The translations under genes were made by a program, and so were the position numbers. Positions 39,869-49,447 of a DNA stretch of 64,000 nucleotides are shown piece by piece (the stretch's first letter is position 1; the number at the start of each line of letters is the position of its first letter). The notes under the pieces were generated by a model. It was not told the DNA's origin and did not search any database. It saw only the letters and a program-made list of their open reading frames with translations. The DNA comes from Pelomonas saccharophila_A (GTDB lineage Bacteria; Pseudomonadota; Gammaproteobacteria; Burkholderiales; Burkholderiaceae_C): the NCBI RefSeq assembly GCF_031458095.1, contig NZ_JAVDXU010000001.1, positions 1,054,001 through 1,118,000 on the forward strand. The letters are read 5' to 3'.

Positions 39869-42225
39869 CAGAATGCAGTCCCGATCTGGAATTGGAATTT
39901 TTCGATTCTATCCGTCCGCGCTTTGCGGATCGGTTTGCCGTAACTCAGGCGCAGCGGGCCCATCGGCGAGATCCAGGACAGGCCGATACCGGCGGACATG
40001 CGCAGCATGTCGCGGCCCTCGTTGTCCTTGCCGTTGGTCAGCGTGTTCCAGTTGAGCTTGGCGTCCGGGCCCCAGACGCCGCCGAGGTCGGCGAAGCCGA
40101 AGATGCGGAAGCTCTTGTCGTTGCCGCTGCCCGGCACCGGCAGGTAGAGCTCGGCGTTGGTGTTGAAGCGGCGGTTGCCGCCGATATAGGAGCCGGTCGG
40201 GTCCACCGGACCCAGTGAGCCGGCTTCGAAGACGCGCACCGAGCCCAGGCCGCCGCCGTAGAAGTTCTTGAAGATGGGATAGGGCTTGCCGCCCAGGCCC
40301 ACGCCCCAGCCCAGTTCGCTGTTGATGCCCAGCGTGATCTTGTTGGTGATCTCGAAGTACTGCTGGTATTGCAGGTTGATGCGGGCGAACTTGGCGTCGC
40401 CGATGGCACTGGTCTCGACGTTGACGCGCTGGTACTTGCCCTTGAGCGGCGAGATGACACTGTCGCGGCTGTCGCGCTGCCAGCCGATGGTCAGCGGGAT
40501 GGAGTTGCTGCGCTGGCCGAACTGGTTGACGAACAGCAGATAGCTGTTGGGCAGGCCCTTGGACGTCGTGATGTCGGTCTGCTCGTAACCGACGCCGAAG
40601 AAGACGGTGTCGACTTCCGAGAAGGGCACGCCGAAGCGGATCGCGCCGCCCTTGGTGACGTACTGGTATTCCTCGCCCAGCGTGTTGATCGGGCGCGTCG
40701 TGCGGTAGAACACGTCCAGCGAACGCGACACGCCGTCGACCGTGAAGTAGGGGTCGACCGTGCTGACCTGCAGCTGGCGGCCGGTGCGGGCCGTTGCGAC
40801 GTCGATGCCGAGGTAGTTGCCCGAGCCGAAGACGTTGTCCTGGCGGATGGAGCCGGTGAAGGACAGCTTGGTCTGGCTGGAGTAGCCGGCGCCGACCGTG
40901 ATGGCGCCGGTGGGGCGCTCGACGACGGTCAGCAGCACGTCGACCTGGTCCTGGGCGCCCGGCACCTCCTGGGTGTCGATGGTGACTTCCTTGTCCTTGA
41001 AATAGCCCAGGCGTTCGACGCGGTCACGCGAGGACTTGATCTTCTGGCCGTCATACCAGGCCGCCTCGAACTGGCGGAACTCGCGGCGGATGACCTCGTC
41101 GCGGGTGCGCGAGTTGCCGGAGATGATGACCTTGCGCACATAGACGCGGCGCTGCGGTTCGGCGACGAAGGTGACGACGACCTGGCCGGTGGCGCGGTCG
41201 ATGTCGGGCTTGCTGTCGACACGGGCGAAGGCATAGCCATAGGTGCCGAACAGGTCGCTGAAGGCGCGCGTCGTGTTGGCCACCAGTTCGCCCTGGTAGG
41301 CCTCGCCGGGCTTCAGGAAGACGAGGTGCTTGAAGTCTTCCTCGCGGCCCAGGTAGTCGCCTTCGAGCTTGATGCCGGTGACGGTGTAGGGCTGGCCTTC
41401 GCTGACCGTGATGGCGATGCTGATGCTCTGCTTGTCCGGCGAGATCGTCACCTGGGTGGAGGTGACGGCGAACTCCAGATAGCCGCGGTTCAGGTAGTAG
41501 CTGCGGATGGTTTCCAGGTCCGCGTTCAGCTTGGCGCGCGAGTAGCGGTCGGTCTTGGTGTACCAGGTCAGCCAGCCGGTCGTCGTCTGCTCCAGCAGGC
41601 CCTGCAGCGTGCTCTCGGAGAAGACCTTGCTGCCGAGGATGCGGATCTCGGCGATCTTGGCCGGCTCGCCCTCGGTCACGTTGAAGCTGACGTTGACGCG
41701 GTTGCGCTCGATGGGCGTGATCGTCGTCGTGACCTCGGCGCCGTAGAGGCTGCGCGTGAGGTACTGGCGCTTCAATTCCTGCTCGGCGCGGTCGGCCAGG
41801 GCTTTGTCGAAGGGCTTGCCTTCGCCGATGCCGACGTCCTTCAGCGACTTGCTGAGGGCCTCGGTGTCGAACTCCTTCAGGCCGACGAAATTGACGTTGG
41901 CGATGATGGGGCGCTCGTCGATGATGACGACGACGGCATTGCCGTCGATGCTGATGCGCACGTCCTTGAACAGGCCGGTGGCGAACAGGGCGCGCAGGGC
42001 GGCGGCGCCTTTTTCATCGTTGTAGGTGTCGCCGATGCGAAAGGGCAGCGAAGCGAACACGGTGCCCGGGTCGGTGCGCTGCAGGCCCTCGACGCGGATG
42101 TCCTTCAGCACAAAGGGGTCGACCGCCCAGGCGAGGCCGGACTGGAACATCCCCGTGACAGCCAGAGCCAGCAAGCCGAGGCGGAAGGGGCGACGCTTCG
42201 CTCCCGAACTGAAAGAAAAGGACAT
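39868..42225 (-). CDS. bamA: Outer-membrane assembly factor BamA
   Basis: A 785-residue Omp85 protein, core of the BAM complex that inserts beta-barrels. Signal peptide about residues 1-29 (LGLLALAVTGMFQSGLAWA). Five POTRA domains follow (first: FVLKDIRVEGLQRTDPGTVFA). The barrel contains the lid-loop motif region (GGGLGSVRVFEAGSLGP) and ends with the aromatic C-terminal signature KFQFQIGTAF. ATG 42225 is chosen; the frame is open further upstream to 42351 but that part overlaps rseP antisense-free sequence without family similarity. The gap to rseP is 20 nt. Confidence 0.97.
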   Translation of the reverse strand: MSFSFSSGAKRRPFRLGLLALAVTGMFQSGLAWAVDPFVLKDIRVEGLQRTDPGTVFASLPFRIGDTYNDEKGAAALRALFATGLFKDVRISIDGNAVVVIIDERPIIANVNFVGLKEFDTEALSKSLKDVGIGEGKPFDKALADRAEQELKRQYLTRSLYGAEVTTTITPIERNRVNVSFNVTEGEPAKIAEIRILGSKVFSESTLQGLLEQTTTGWLTWYTKTDRYSRAKLNADLETIRSYYLNRGYLEFAVTSTQVTISPDKQSISIAITVSEGQPYTVTGIKLEGDYLGREEDFKHLVFLKPGEAYQGELVANTTRAFSDLFGTYGYAFARVDSKPDIDRATGQVVVTFVAEPQRRVYVRKVIISGNSRTRDEVIRREFRQFEAAWYDGQKIKSSRDRVERLGYFKDKEVTIDTQEVPGAQDQVDVLLTVVERPTGAITVGAGYSSQTKLSFTGSIRQDNVFGSGNYLGIDVATARTGRQLQVSTVDPYFTVDGVSRSLDVFYRTTRPINTLGEEYQYVTKGGAIRFGVPFSEVDTVFFGVGYEQTDITTSKGLPNSYLLFVNQFGQRSNSIPLTIGWQRDSRDSVISPLKGKYQRVNVETSAIGDAKFARINLQYQQYFEITNKITLGINSELGWGVGLGGKPYPIFKNFYGGGLGSVRVFEAGSLGPVDPTGSYIGGNRRFNTNAELYLPVPGSGNDKSFRIFGFADLGGVWGPDAKLNWNTLTNGKDNEGRDMLRMSAGIGLSWISPMGPLRLSYGKPIRKARTDRIEKFQFQIGTAF

Positions 42226-42245
42226 GGGAACCGGGAGTTTCAGTG

Positions 42246-43616
42246 TCAATGCCAGCCCGTCAGACGGGAGGCAATGTCGTTGGTAAAGGCCAAGGCCATC
42301 ATCAGCACCAGGATCAGCGCACCAGCGCGCTGCAGTTGCCGTTGCCACCATTCGGAGACGGGGCGGCCGCTCAGACCCTCAAAAAGATGATACATGAGGT
42401 GTCCTCCGTCGAGCATCGGCAGCGGCAGCAGGTTCAATACGGCAAGACCCAGGGAGATCCGCGCCAGGAATTCCAGATAGGGCACAAGCCCGGCGCGGGC
42501 GGATTGTCCTGCGGCATCGGCAATCGCCAAGGGCCCGCCAAGGTTCTTTACCGAAGCCTCGCCGACCAGCATGCGGCCAAGCAGGCGCACCGTCGTGGCG
42601 GCCATGTCCCAGCTCTGGCCGAGGCCGCGCCACAGGCCGTCGGCAAAGCCATAGCTGACGAAGACGCGCTCGGCCTTGCTGGCCGGCAGGATGTCCAGCC
42701 TCGCCACCTTGCGCCCGCCGTCGTCGGCGAGGCGCGGCGTCGGCTTCAGTTCGACGACCTGGCCGGCACGCTCGACGCGCCAGACCATGGTGCGCGGCTG
42801 CTGGCCGTCATGGGAGCGGCGGATGGCGTCGCGCAGGAAGGCCGAATCCGGCACCAACTGGCCGTCCACGCTCAGCACGCGGTCGCCGGCCATCAGCCCG
42901 GCGGCGGCGCCAGGGCCACCGGCCGTGACCTGGCTCAGCACCGGATCGGCCAGCGGCAGCAGGCCGATATCCATGAACAGCCGGGCATCCGGCGCACGGC
43001 CGGCCAGGCGCTCGGTCTCGAGGTGGACGCTGCGCGAGCCATGGCCCTGGGCGTCGCTGACTGTCAGATGCAGCGACTCGCCCAGGGCCTGGGCCCGCGC
43101 CACGGCGGACTGCAGATCGGACAGGGAGTCGACGTCCTGCCACTGCTGGTTGTCGGGCGAGGTGGCCCGCACCCAGTCGCCCGCATGCAGGCCGGCGCGT
43201 TCGGCGAGCGATCCGGCCGGCGGCGTGCCGAGCACGGCCTTGGGCACCTCGGAGCCTATCCAGGCCACCGCGGCGAACAGCAGCACGGCCAGCAGCCAGT
43301 TGGCCAGCGGGCCGGCCGCGACGATGGCGGCGCGCTGGCGCAGCGGGCGCTGGCTGAAGGCCTGCTCGCGCTCGGCCGGCGCAACCGGGCCGTCGCGCTC
43401 GTCCAGCATGCGCACATAGCCGCCCAGCGGCAGGGCGCTCAGCGTGAATTCGGTGCCGTTGCGGCCCACGCGGCGCCAAAGCACGCGGCCAAAGCCGATG
43501 GAGAAGCGCAGCACCTTGACACCACAGGCCCGTGCGACGCGGTAGTGACCCCATTCATGGATGGCGATCAGCAGCGCGAGCGCGACGAGAAAGGCCGGGA
43601 TATCCGAAAGGCTCAT
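42246..43616 (-). CDS. rseP: Site-2 protease RseP
   Basis: A 456-residue intramembrane zinc metalloprotease that cleaves anti-sigma factor RseA after DegS, releasing sigma-E. The zinc motif HEWGH is in ALLIAIHEWGHYRVAR at the first membrane helix. Two PDZ domains occupy the periplasmic middle (for example GLMAGDRVLSVDGQLVPD), and the third zinc ligand is in LLPLPMLDGGHLMYHL. ATG 43616 overlaps the dxr stop by 4 nt. Confidence 0.96.
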   Translation of the reverse strand: MSLSDIPAFLVALALLIAIHEWGHYRVARACGVKVLRFSIGFGRVLWRRVGRNGTEFTLSALPLGGYVRMLDERDGPVAPAEREQAFSQRPLRQRAAIVAAGPLANWLLAVLLFAAVAWIGSEVPKAVLGTPPAGSLAERAGLHAGDWVRATSPDNQQWQDVDSLSDLQSAVARAQALGESLHLTVSDAQGHGSRSVHLETERLAGRAPDARLFMDIGLLPLADPVLSQVTAGGPGAAAGLMAGDRVLSVDGQLVPDSAFLRDAIRRSHDGQQPRTMVWRVERAGQVVELKPTPRLADDGGRKVARLDILPASKAERVFVSYGFADGLWRGLGQSWDMAATTVRLLGRMLVGEASVKNLGGPLAIADAAGQSARAGLVPYLEFLARISLGLAVLNLLPLPMLDGGHLMYHLFEGLSGRPVSEWWQRQLQRAGALILVLMMALAFTNDIASRLTGWH

Positions 43617-44779
43617 AGCAGTCGCCGGGCATGCTCGCGGGCGCGCGCATCCAGGTCCAGCAGCGCCTCGATGCTGGCGCAGTCGCCGGGCTGAACGTCG
43701 GCCAGACATTGCGAGTTGACCGCATGGATGCGATCAAAGCGCAGGCGGCCGTTCAGGAAGGCATCCACGGCCACCTCGTTGGCGGCATTCAGCACCGTCG
43801 TGCTGCCCTCCGGCGCCCGCAGGGCCTGCCAGGACAGGTGCAGGCCGGGGAAGCGGACGGCATCGGCCTCCTCGAAGCTGAGGCCGGGTGTGGTCAGCAG
43901 GTCCAGGCGGCTGGCGCCCGAGGTGATGCGCTCGGGGAAAGACAGGCCGTAGGCGATGGGCACGCGCATGTCGGGCGTGCCCAGCTGGGCCAGCACCGAC
44001 TGGTCGCGGCAGACCACCATGGAATGGATGATGCTCTGCGGATGGATGATGACCCTGATCTGGTCGGGCGTCAGATTGAAGAGCCAGCGCGCTTCGATGA
44101 CCTCGAGCGCCTTGTTCATCATGGTGGCCGAGTCCACCGAGATCTTGCGGCCCATGACCCAGTTCGGATGGGCGCAGGCCTGGTCGGGCGTCACATCGGC
44201 CAGGGTCTGGGGATCGCGGTTGCGAAAAGGGCCGCCCGAGGCCGTCAGCACGATGTGGTCGATGCGCTGGGGCCAGGCCGTGCGGTCTTCGGGCAGGCAC
44301 TGGAAGATGGCCGAATGCTCGCTGTCGATGGGCAGCAGCGTCGCCCCGCCCTCCTGCACCGCCTGCATGAACAGGGCACCGCCGACGACGATGGCCTCCT
44401 TGTTGGCCAGCAGCAGGCGCTTGCCGGCGCGCGCCGCGGCAATCGCCGGCGCGAGGCCCGCGGCACCGACGATGGCCGCCATGACAGCGTCGACGTCCGG
44501 GTGAGCGGCGATGTCGGCCAGGGCCTGGGCGCCATCCAGCACCTCGGTGCGGCTGCCGGCCTCGCTCAGCCGCCCGCGCAGACGGGCCGCGGCATCGCGC
44601 TCGGGCATGACGGCGAAGCGTGGCTTCCAGGTCAGGCACTGGGCCAGCAGCTCGTCGACGCGGCTCATCGCGCTGAGCGCAAAGACCTCGTAGCGCTCGG
44701 GATGGCGGGCGATGACGTCCAGCGTGTTCGCACCGACCGAGCCGGTGGAGCCGAGGACACAGACGCGTTGACGATTCAT
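43613..44779 (-). CDS. dxr: 1-deoxy-D-xylulose-5-phosphate reductoisomerase
   Basis: A 388-residue enzyme of the MEP isoprenoid pathway (DXP to MEP, NADPH and metal dependent). NADPH site: VCVLGSTGSVGANTLDVI. Substrate/metal site: LLPIDSEHSAIFQCL, with TASGGPFR and MGRKISVDSATMMNKALEVIE. Overlaps of 4 nt with cdsA upstream and rseP downstream show tight coupling. It feeds precursors to UppS two genes away. Confidence 0.97.
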   Translation of the reverse strand: MNRQRVCVLGSTGSVGANTLDVIARHPERYEVFALSAMSRVDELLAQCLTWKPRFAVMPERDAAARLRGRLSEAGSRTEVLDGAQALADIAAHPDVDAVMAAIVGAAGLAPAIAAARAGKRLLLANKEAIVVGGALFMQAVQEGGATLLPIDSEHSAIFQCLPEDRTAWPQRIDHIVLTASGGPFRNRDPQTLADVTPDQACAHPNWVMGRKISVDSATMMNKALEVIEARWLFNLTPDQIRVIIHPQSIIHSMVVCRDQSVLAQLGTPDMRVPIAYGLSFPERITSGASRLDLLTTPGLSFEEADAVRFPGLHLSWQALRAPEGSTTVLNAANEVAVDAFLNGRLRFDRIHAVNSQCLADVQPGDCASIEALLDLDARAREHARRLL

Positions 44780-45612
44780 AGGCTGATCAGCGCAAGCGCC
44801 AACGGGAAAACCGGCAGCAGCGCATCGATGCGGTCCAGCACGCCGCCGTGGCCGGGCAGCAGACCGCTGCTGTCCTTGGCGCCGACGGCCCGCTTGACGA
44901 GGGATTCGAACAGATCACCGACAACGCTCATCGCAGCCAGGAAGACCAGGGCCAGCAGGGACACCCAGCCATGGCGCTGCACCAGCAGGGTGTAGAGGCT
45001 GGGGGAGTCGACGGCCAGGTTCACGTCGATGACGTGCACCCAGAAGAAGCCCAGCAGGATGACGCCGGCCAGACCGCCCCAGACCCCCTCCCAGCTCTTG
45101 CCCGGGCTGATGGCCGGCGCGAGCTTGCGCTTGCCGAAGGCCCGGCCGCAGAAGTAGGCCGCGATGTCCGCCATCCAGACCAGGCAGAACACCGACAGGA
45201 TGAAATTGATGCCATGCACCTTGGCCTGCACGATGGCCAGCCAGGCGCCCCACAGCAGCAGCGCGCCCAGGGCCAGGCGGGCGCCACGGGCGATGCGCGG
45301 CCAGCCGGTCGGGCCGGCGCGCAGCGCATAGGCGCCGCCCAGCACCCAGACCAGGCTGGCCAGGGACCAGACCCAGGCCGGCGGAGCGTTCAGGCCGCCG
45401 ATCAGCAGCGTCCAGACGCAGGCCAGGGCCAGGGCCACGCCGCCGGCGATCGCGCCGGTGCCGGGCAGGCCGTTGAGCTTGACCCATTCCCAGCCGGCCG
45501 CGCCCATCATGACGACGGTGACCCAGGCAAAGGGCCAGGGCGAAGCCTGGAAGAGTACTGGCAGCAGGATGGCCAGCAGCACGACGGCGGTGATGACGCG
45601 CGTTTTCAGCAT
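44776..45612 (-). CDS. cdsA: Phosphatidate cytidylyltransferase
   Basis: A 278-residue integral membrane enzyme making CDP-diacylglycerol from phosphatidate and CTP. It has about seven helices and the C-terminal family signature SLVKRAVGAKDSSGLLPGHG with GGVLDRIDALLP. It lies 10 nt after uppS and overlaps dxr by 4 nt. Confidence 0.96.
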   Translation of the reverse strand: MLKTRVITAVVLLAILLPVLFQASPWPFAWVTVVMMGAAGWEWVKLNGLPGTGAIAGGVALALACVWTLLIGGLNAPPAWVWSLASLVWVLGGAYALRAGPTGWPRIARGARLALGALLLWGAWLAIVQAKVHGINFILSVFCLVWMADIAAYFCGRAFGKRKLAPAISPGKSWEGVWGGLAGVILLGFFWVHVIDVNLAVDSPSLYTLLVQRHGWVSLLALVFLAAMSVVGDLFESLVKRAVGAKDSSGLLPGHGGVLDRIDALLPVFPLALALISL

Positions 45613-45622
45613 GGCCAGCCTT

Positions 45623-46357
45623 TCAGGCAGCGGGGGTTTCTTTCACGCCGCCAAAACGGCGGTCGCGCTCGTGGAAAGCCGCGATGGCCGCATCCAGCTC
45701 GCGCTCACCGAACTCGGGCCAGAGGCAATCCGAGAACACGAACTCGGTGTAGGCGGCCTGCCAGAGCAGGAAATTGCTGATGCGCACCTCACCGCCGGTG
45801 CGGATGAAGAGGTCGGGGTCGGGTGCATAGCTCATGGCCATGAACTCCGACAGGCGCGCCTCGGTCAGTTCGGCAGCCGGCACGCCGGCCTCGATGGCCT
45901 TGCGGCAGGCCTGCACGATGTCCCAGCGGCCGCCGTAGTTGAAGGCGACGTTGAGCGTCAGCTTGGTGTTGTGCAGGGTGCTGCTCTCGGCCTCGTTCCA
46001 GGCATTGCGCAGCTTGTCGGACACCGCGTCGCGGTCACCGACGATGCGGATGCGCACGCCCATGGCGCCCATCTTGGCCAGATAGCGGCTCACCGCGGCC
46101 AGCACCAGGCCCATCAGGCCCGAAACCTCGTCGCTGGGCCGCTTCCAGTTCTCGCTGGAGAAGGCGAAGACGGTCAGATGCTCGATATCGCGGTCGATGC
46201 AGGCCTGGACGACCTTGACGAGGCTGTCCACACCGGCCTTGTGGCCGAAGAAGCGCGGCAGGAAGCGCTTCTTGGCCCAACGGCCGTTGCCATCCATGAC
46301 GATGGCGACATGGCGCGGCGGCGCCGGGCGGTCTTGCGCCATGAGGACGGCGCTCAA
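45623..46357 (-). CDS. uppS: Undecaprenyl pyrophosphate synthase
   Basis: A 244-residue cis-prenyltransferase making the C55 carrier for peptidoglycan and O-antigen. Signatures: HVAIVMDGNGRWAKKR with the catalytic Asp, GHKAGVDSL, LTVFAFSSENWKRP and the C-terminal PDLFIRTGGEVRISNFLLWQ. The ATG overlaps the frr stop by 4 nt. Confidence 0.97.
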   Translation of the reverse strand: MSAVLMAQDRPAPPRHVAIVMDGNGRWAKKRFLPRFFGHKAGVDSLVKVVQACIDRDIEHLTVFAFSSENWKRPSDEVSGLMGLVLAAVSRYLAKMGAMGVRIRIVGDRDAVSDKLRNAWNEAESSTLHNTKLTLNVAFNYGGRWDIVQACRKAIEAGVPAAELTEARLSEFMAMSYAPDPDLFIRTGGEVRISNFLLWQAAYTEFVFSDCLWPEFGERELDAAIAAFHERDRRFGGVKETPAA

Positions 46358-46914
46358 ACCGCGAGGATCTCGGCTTCCTTGCCCGAGATCAGCTTGTCGA
46401 TCTCGTTGATCACCCGGTCGGTGAGCTTTTGCACCTCGTCGAGGCTGCGGCGCTCATCGTCCTCGCCGATTTCCTTGTCCTTCAGCAGCTTCTTGGCGTG
46501 CTCGTTGGCGTCGCGGCGCAGATTGCGCACGGCCACCTTGGCGTCTTCGCCGATATTGCGCACGACCTTGGTCAGGTCCTTGCGGCGCTCTTCGGTCAGC
46601 GGCGGCATCGGCACGCGGATCAGGTCGCCCTGGGAGGCCGGATTCAGGCCCAGGTCGCTTTCGCGGATGGCCTTCTCGATCTTGGCGCCCATGCCCTTTT
46701 CCCAGGGTTGCACGGAGATGGTGCGAGCATCCAGCAACGTCACATTGGCCACCTGCGAGATCGGCACCATGGAGCCGTAGTAGTCGACGTTGACCTGATC
46801 CAGGATGCCGGGGTGGGCACGGCCGGTGCGGATCTTGTGCAGTTCGTTCTTCAGGGCTTCCACCGACTTGGCCATTTTGGCCTCGGCGTTCTTCTTGATG
46901 TCGGCAATGCTCAT
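46354..46914 (-). CDS. frr: Ribosome recycling factor
   Basis: A 186-residue RRF, which with EF-G splits post-termination ribosomes. MSIADIKKNAEAKMAKSVEA opens domain I; RTGRAHPGILDQVNVDYYGS and PWEKGMGAKIEKAIRESDLG are conserved. ATG 46914 gives the standard length; the longer frame upstream is pyrH antisense-free noise in another frame. The gap to pyrH is 20 nt. Confidence 0.97.
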   Translation of the reverse strand: MSIADIKKNAEAKMAKSVEALKNELHKIRTGRAHPGILDQVNVDYYGSMVPISQVANVTLLDARTISVQPWEKGMGAKIEKAIRESDLGLNPASQGDLIRVPMPPLTEERRKDLTKVVRNIGEDAKVAVRNLRRDANEHAKKLLKDKEIGEDDERRSLDEVQKLTDRVINEIDKLISGKEAEILAV

Positions 46915-46934
46915 GATCAGTCTCTCTGGTTCGC

Positions 46935-47645
46935 TTAAACGTGGACGAGCGTGCCCTCGTCTTCGCCCTGCACGACACGCTTCAGGGCACCCGGCTTGAA
47001 GATGCTGAAGACCTTGATCGGCAGCTTCTGGTCGCGGCACAGCGCGAAGGCGGCGCCGTCCATGACCTGCAGGTTGCGGGTGATGGCCTCGTCGAAGGTG
47101 ATGCGCGAGTAGCGCGTCGCGTCGGGGTTCTTCTTGGGGTCGGCCGTGTAGACGCCATCGACCTTGGTGGCCTTCAGCACGATCTCGGCACCGATCTCGG
47201 CACCGCGCAGGGCCGCGGCCGTGTCGGTCGTGAAGAAGGGGTTGCCGGTGCCGGCGGCGAAGACGACGACCTTGCCCTCTTCGAGGTATTGCAGGGCCTT
47301 GGGGCGCACATAGGGCTCGACGACCTGCTCGATGGCGATGGCGGACATGACGCGGGCCGTCATGCCTTCCTGGCGCATGGTGTCGGCCAGGGCCAGGGCG
47401 TTCATCACCGTGGCCAGCATGCCCATGTAGTCGGCGGTGGCGCGGTCCATGCCGACCGAGCCGCCGGCCACGCCGCGGAAGATGTTGCCGCCGCCGATGA
47501 CGACGGCCACCTCGATGCCCATCTGCGTCACTTCGCGGATCTCCTGCACCATGCGCACGATGGTCGCGCGGTTGATGCCGTAGGCGTCGTCGCCCATCAG
47601 GGCTTCGCCGGAGAGTTTGAGCAGGATGCGCTTGTACGCGGGCAT
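46935..47645 (-). CDS. pyrH: Uridylate kinase
   Basis: A 236-residue UMP kinase (UMP to UDP), hexameric and regulated by GTP and UTP. Signatures: RILLKLSGEALMGDDAYGIN, AVVIGGGNIFRG and ATKVDGVYTADPKKNPDATR. It follows tsf after a 92-nt gap that contains a terminator-like hairpin, so pyrH may have partial transcriptional independence. Confidence 0.97.
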   Translation of the reverse strand: MPAYKRILLKLSGEALMGDDAYGINRATIVRMVQEIREVTQMGIEVAVVIGGGNIFRGVAGGSVGMDRATADYMGMLATVMNALALADTMRQEGMTARVMSAIAIEQVVEPYVRPKALQYLEEGKVVVFAAGTGNPFFTTDTAAALRGAEIGAEIVLKATKVDGVYTADPKKNPDATRYSRITFDEAITRNLQVMDGAAFALCRDQKLPIKVFSIFKPGALKRVVQGEDEGTLVHV

Positions 47646-47684
47646 GGTGTCCTCAGTAGTGGGGGCCTATGGTGGGCCGCAAGT

Positions 47685-47712
47685 TTAAAGGGCGCCAACT
47701 TGGCGCCCCTTC
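47685..47712 (-). terminator. Terminator-like hairpin after tsf
   Basis: GGGCGCCA (47690-47697) pairs with TGGCGCCC (47701-47708) with a 3-nt loop; on the minus strand TTTAAAC follows. It is between tsf and pyrH and may attenuate readthrough rather than end the series. Confidence 0.65.
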
Positions 47713-47737
47713 ATTTCGTACGATTTCGCAAGCGTCT

Positions 47738-48631
47738 TTACTGACCCTTGGCAGCTGCCACCTGGGCCGCCACTTCGGCCGCGAAGTCGTCAACCTTCTT
47801 CTCGATGCCTTCGCCAACGACGTAGAGCGTGAAGCCCTTGACCGTCGTGTTGGCCGACTTCAGGTAGGCGCCCACGGTCTGCTTGCCGTCGGCGGCCTTC
47901 ACGAAGACCTGGTCCAGCAGCGAGACTTCCTTCAGGAACTTCTGCACCGAGCCTTCGACCATCTTGGCGACGATGTCGGCCGGCTTGCCGGATTCGGCGG
48001 CCTTCTCGGTGGCGATCTTGCGCTCCTTCTCGACCAGCTCGGCCGAGACGTCGGCGCCCGACAGGGCGGCCGGCTTCATGGCGGCGATGTGCATGGCCAC
48101 GTCCTTGGCGGCGACGTCGTCACCTTCGAACTCGACCATCACGCCGATGCGGGTGCCGTGCAGGTAGGAAGCCAGCTTGCTGCCAGCGTAGCGCTGGAAG
48201 CGGCGGATCGTCATGTTCTCGCCGATCTTGCCGATCAGGCCCTTGCGCACGTCTTCCACGGTCGGGCCGAAGCCTTCTTGCGACAGGGGCAGGGCCGACA
48301 GGGCGGCCACGTCGGCCGGGTTGGTTTCAGCCACCAGGCCGGCCAGGGCGGACACGAAGGCCAGGAAGGCGTCGTTCTTCGAGACGAAGTCGGTCTCGCA
48401 ATTGACTTCGATCAGGGCGCCATTGCCGCCGACGACGGCGGACGACACCACGCCTTCGGCGGTGATGCGCGAAGCGGCCTTGCCGGCCTTGTTGCCCAGC
48501 TTGACGCGCAGGATCTCTTCAGCGCGGCCCAGGTCGCCGTCGGCCTCGGTCAGCGCCTTCTTGCACTCCATCATCGGCGCGTCGGTGCGGGCACGCAGTT
48601 CGCCCACCATGCTTGCAGTGATTGCAGCCAT
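47738..48631 (-). CDS. tsf: Elongation factor Ts
   Basis: A 297-residue EF-Ts, the nucleotide exchange factor of EF-Tu. The N-terminal UBA-like part (SMVGELRARTDAPMMECKKA) is followed by the EF-Tu contact motif VNCETDFVSKNDAF and the core subdomains. Length is usual. It lies 69 nt after rpsB, with a perfect hairpin between. Confidence 0.97.
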   Translation of the reverse strand: MAAITASMVGELRARTDAPMMECKKALTEADGDLGRAEEILRVKLGNKAGKAASRITAEGVVSSAVVGGNGALIEVNCETDFVSKNDAFLAFVSALAGLVAETNPADVAALSALPLSQEGFGPTVEDVRKGLIGKIGENMTIRRFQRYAGSKLASYLHGTRIGVMVEFEGDDVAAKDVAMHIAAMKPAALSGADVSAELVEKERKIATEKAAESGKPADIVAKMVEGSVQKFLKEVSLLDQVFVKAADGKQTVGAYLKSANTTVKGFTLYVVGEGIEKKVDDFAAEVAAQVAAAKGQ

Positions 48632-48656
48632 TTCTATCTCCAGATTTCGGTTGGCA

Positions 48657-48678
48657 AAAGGGGCCTCGCGGCCCCTTT
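48657..48678 (-). terminator. Intercistronic hairpin between rpsB and tsf
   Basis: AAAGGGGCC (48657-48665) and GGCCCCTTT (48670-48678) form a perfect 9-bp stem with a tetraloop; read on the minus strand, TTT of the stem continues into T and then GCC. It has the form of a short intrinsic terminator and probably sets the rpsB:tsf ratio or protects the rpsB 3' end. Confidence 0.65.
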
Positions 48679-48700
48679 CAGATGCGGGGTCGAGAAGGCT

Positions 48701-49447
48701 TCAGGCCTCTTCGGAAACCTCGACGAACTCGTCGCCAGCGGGGGCGACGGCGGCCAGCACGTCATTCGTGGCGTTGGCCTTGCCTTCCAGCACGGCGTCG
48801 GCGACGGCGCGGGCATACAGGGCGACCGCCTTGGCGGAGTCGTCGTTGCCGGGGATGACGTAGTCGATGCCGATGGGCGAGTGGTTGGTGTCAACCACGC
48901 CGATGACGGGAATGCCCAGCTTCTTGGCTTCGGCCACGGCAATTTTGTGATAGCCGACGTCGATGACGAAGATGGCGTCCGGCAGGGCGGTCATGTCCTG
49001 GATGCCGCCGATGTTCTTTTCCAGCTTGGCGATGTCGCGCTGGAACAGCAGGGCTTCCTTCTTGATCGCGGGCTGGGTGCCAGCCTCGACCTGGGCCTGC
49101 ATGTCCTTGAGGTTCTTGAGGGAGGTCTTGACCGTCTTGAAGTTGGTCATCATGCCGCCCAGCCAACGCGAGTCGACGTAGGGCATGCCGGCGCGCTGGG
49201 CTTCGGCGGCGATGAATTCGCGGGCCTGGCGCTTGGTGCCGATCATCAGGATCGTGCCGCGCTTGGCAGCCAGCGAGCGGATGAACTTCATCGCATCGTT
49301 GAACGCGGGCAGCGTCTTCTCGAGGTTGATGATGTGGATCTTGTTGCGATGGCCGTAGATATACGGGGCCATCTTGGGATTCCAGAAGCGGGTTTGGTGG
49401 CCGAAATGGACGCCGGCTTCCAGCATCTCGCGCATCGTGACAGACAT
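48701..49447 (-). CDS. rpsB: 30S ribosomal protein S2
   Basis: A 248-residue S2. MSVTMREMLEAGVHFGHQTR starts the protein; RWLGGMMTNFKTVKTSLK and PDAIFVIDVGYHKIAVAEA are family signatures. ATG 49447 gives the standard start; the frame is open upstream through the leader. First gene of the long minus-strand series. Confidence 0.98.
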   Translation of the reverse strand: MSVTMREMLEAGVHFGHQTRFWNPKMAPYIYGHRNKIHIINLEKTLPAFNDAMKFIRSLAAKRGTILMIGTKRQAREFIAAEAQRAGMPYVDSRWLGGMMTNFKTVKTSLKNLKDMQAQVEAGTQPAIKKEALLFQRDIAKLEKNIGGIQDMTALPDAIFVIDVGYHKIAVAEAKKLGIPVIGVVDTNHSPIGIDYVIPGNDDSAKAVALYARAVADAVLEGKANATNDVLAAVAPAGDEFVEVSEEA

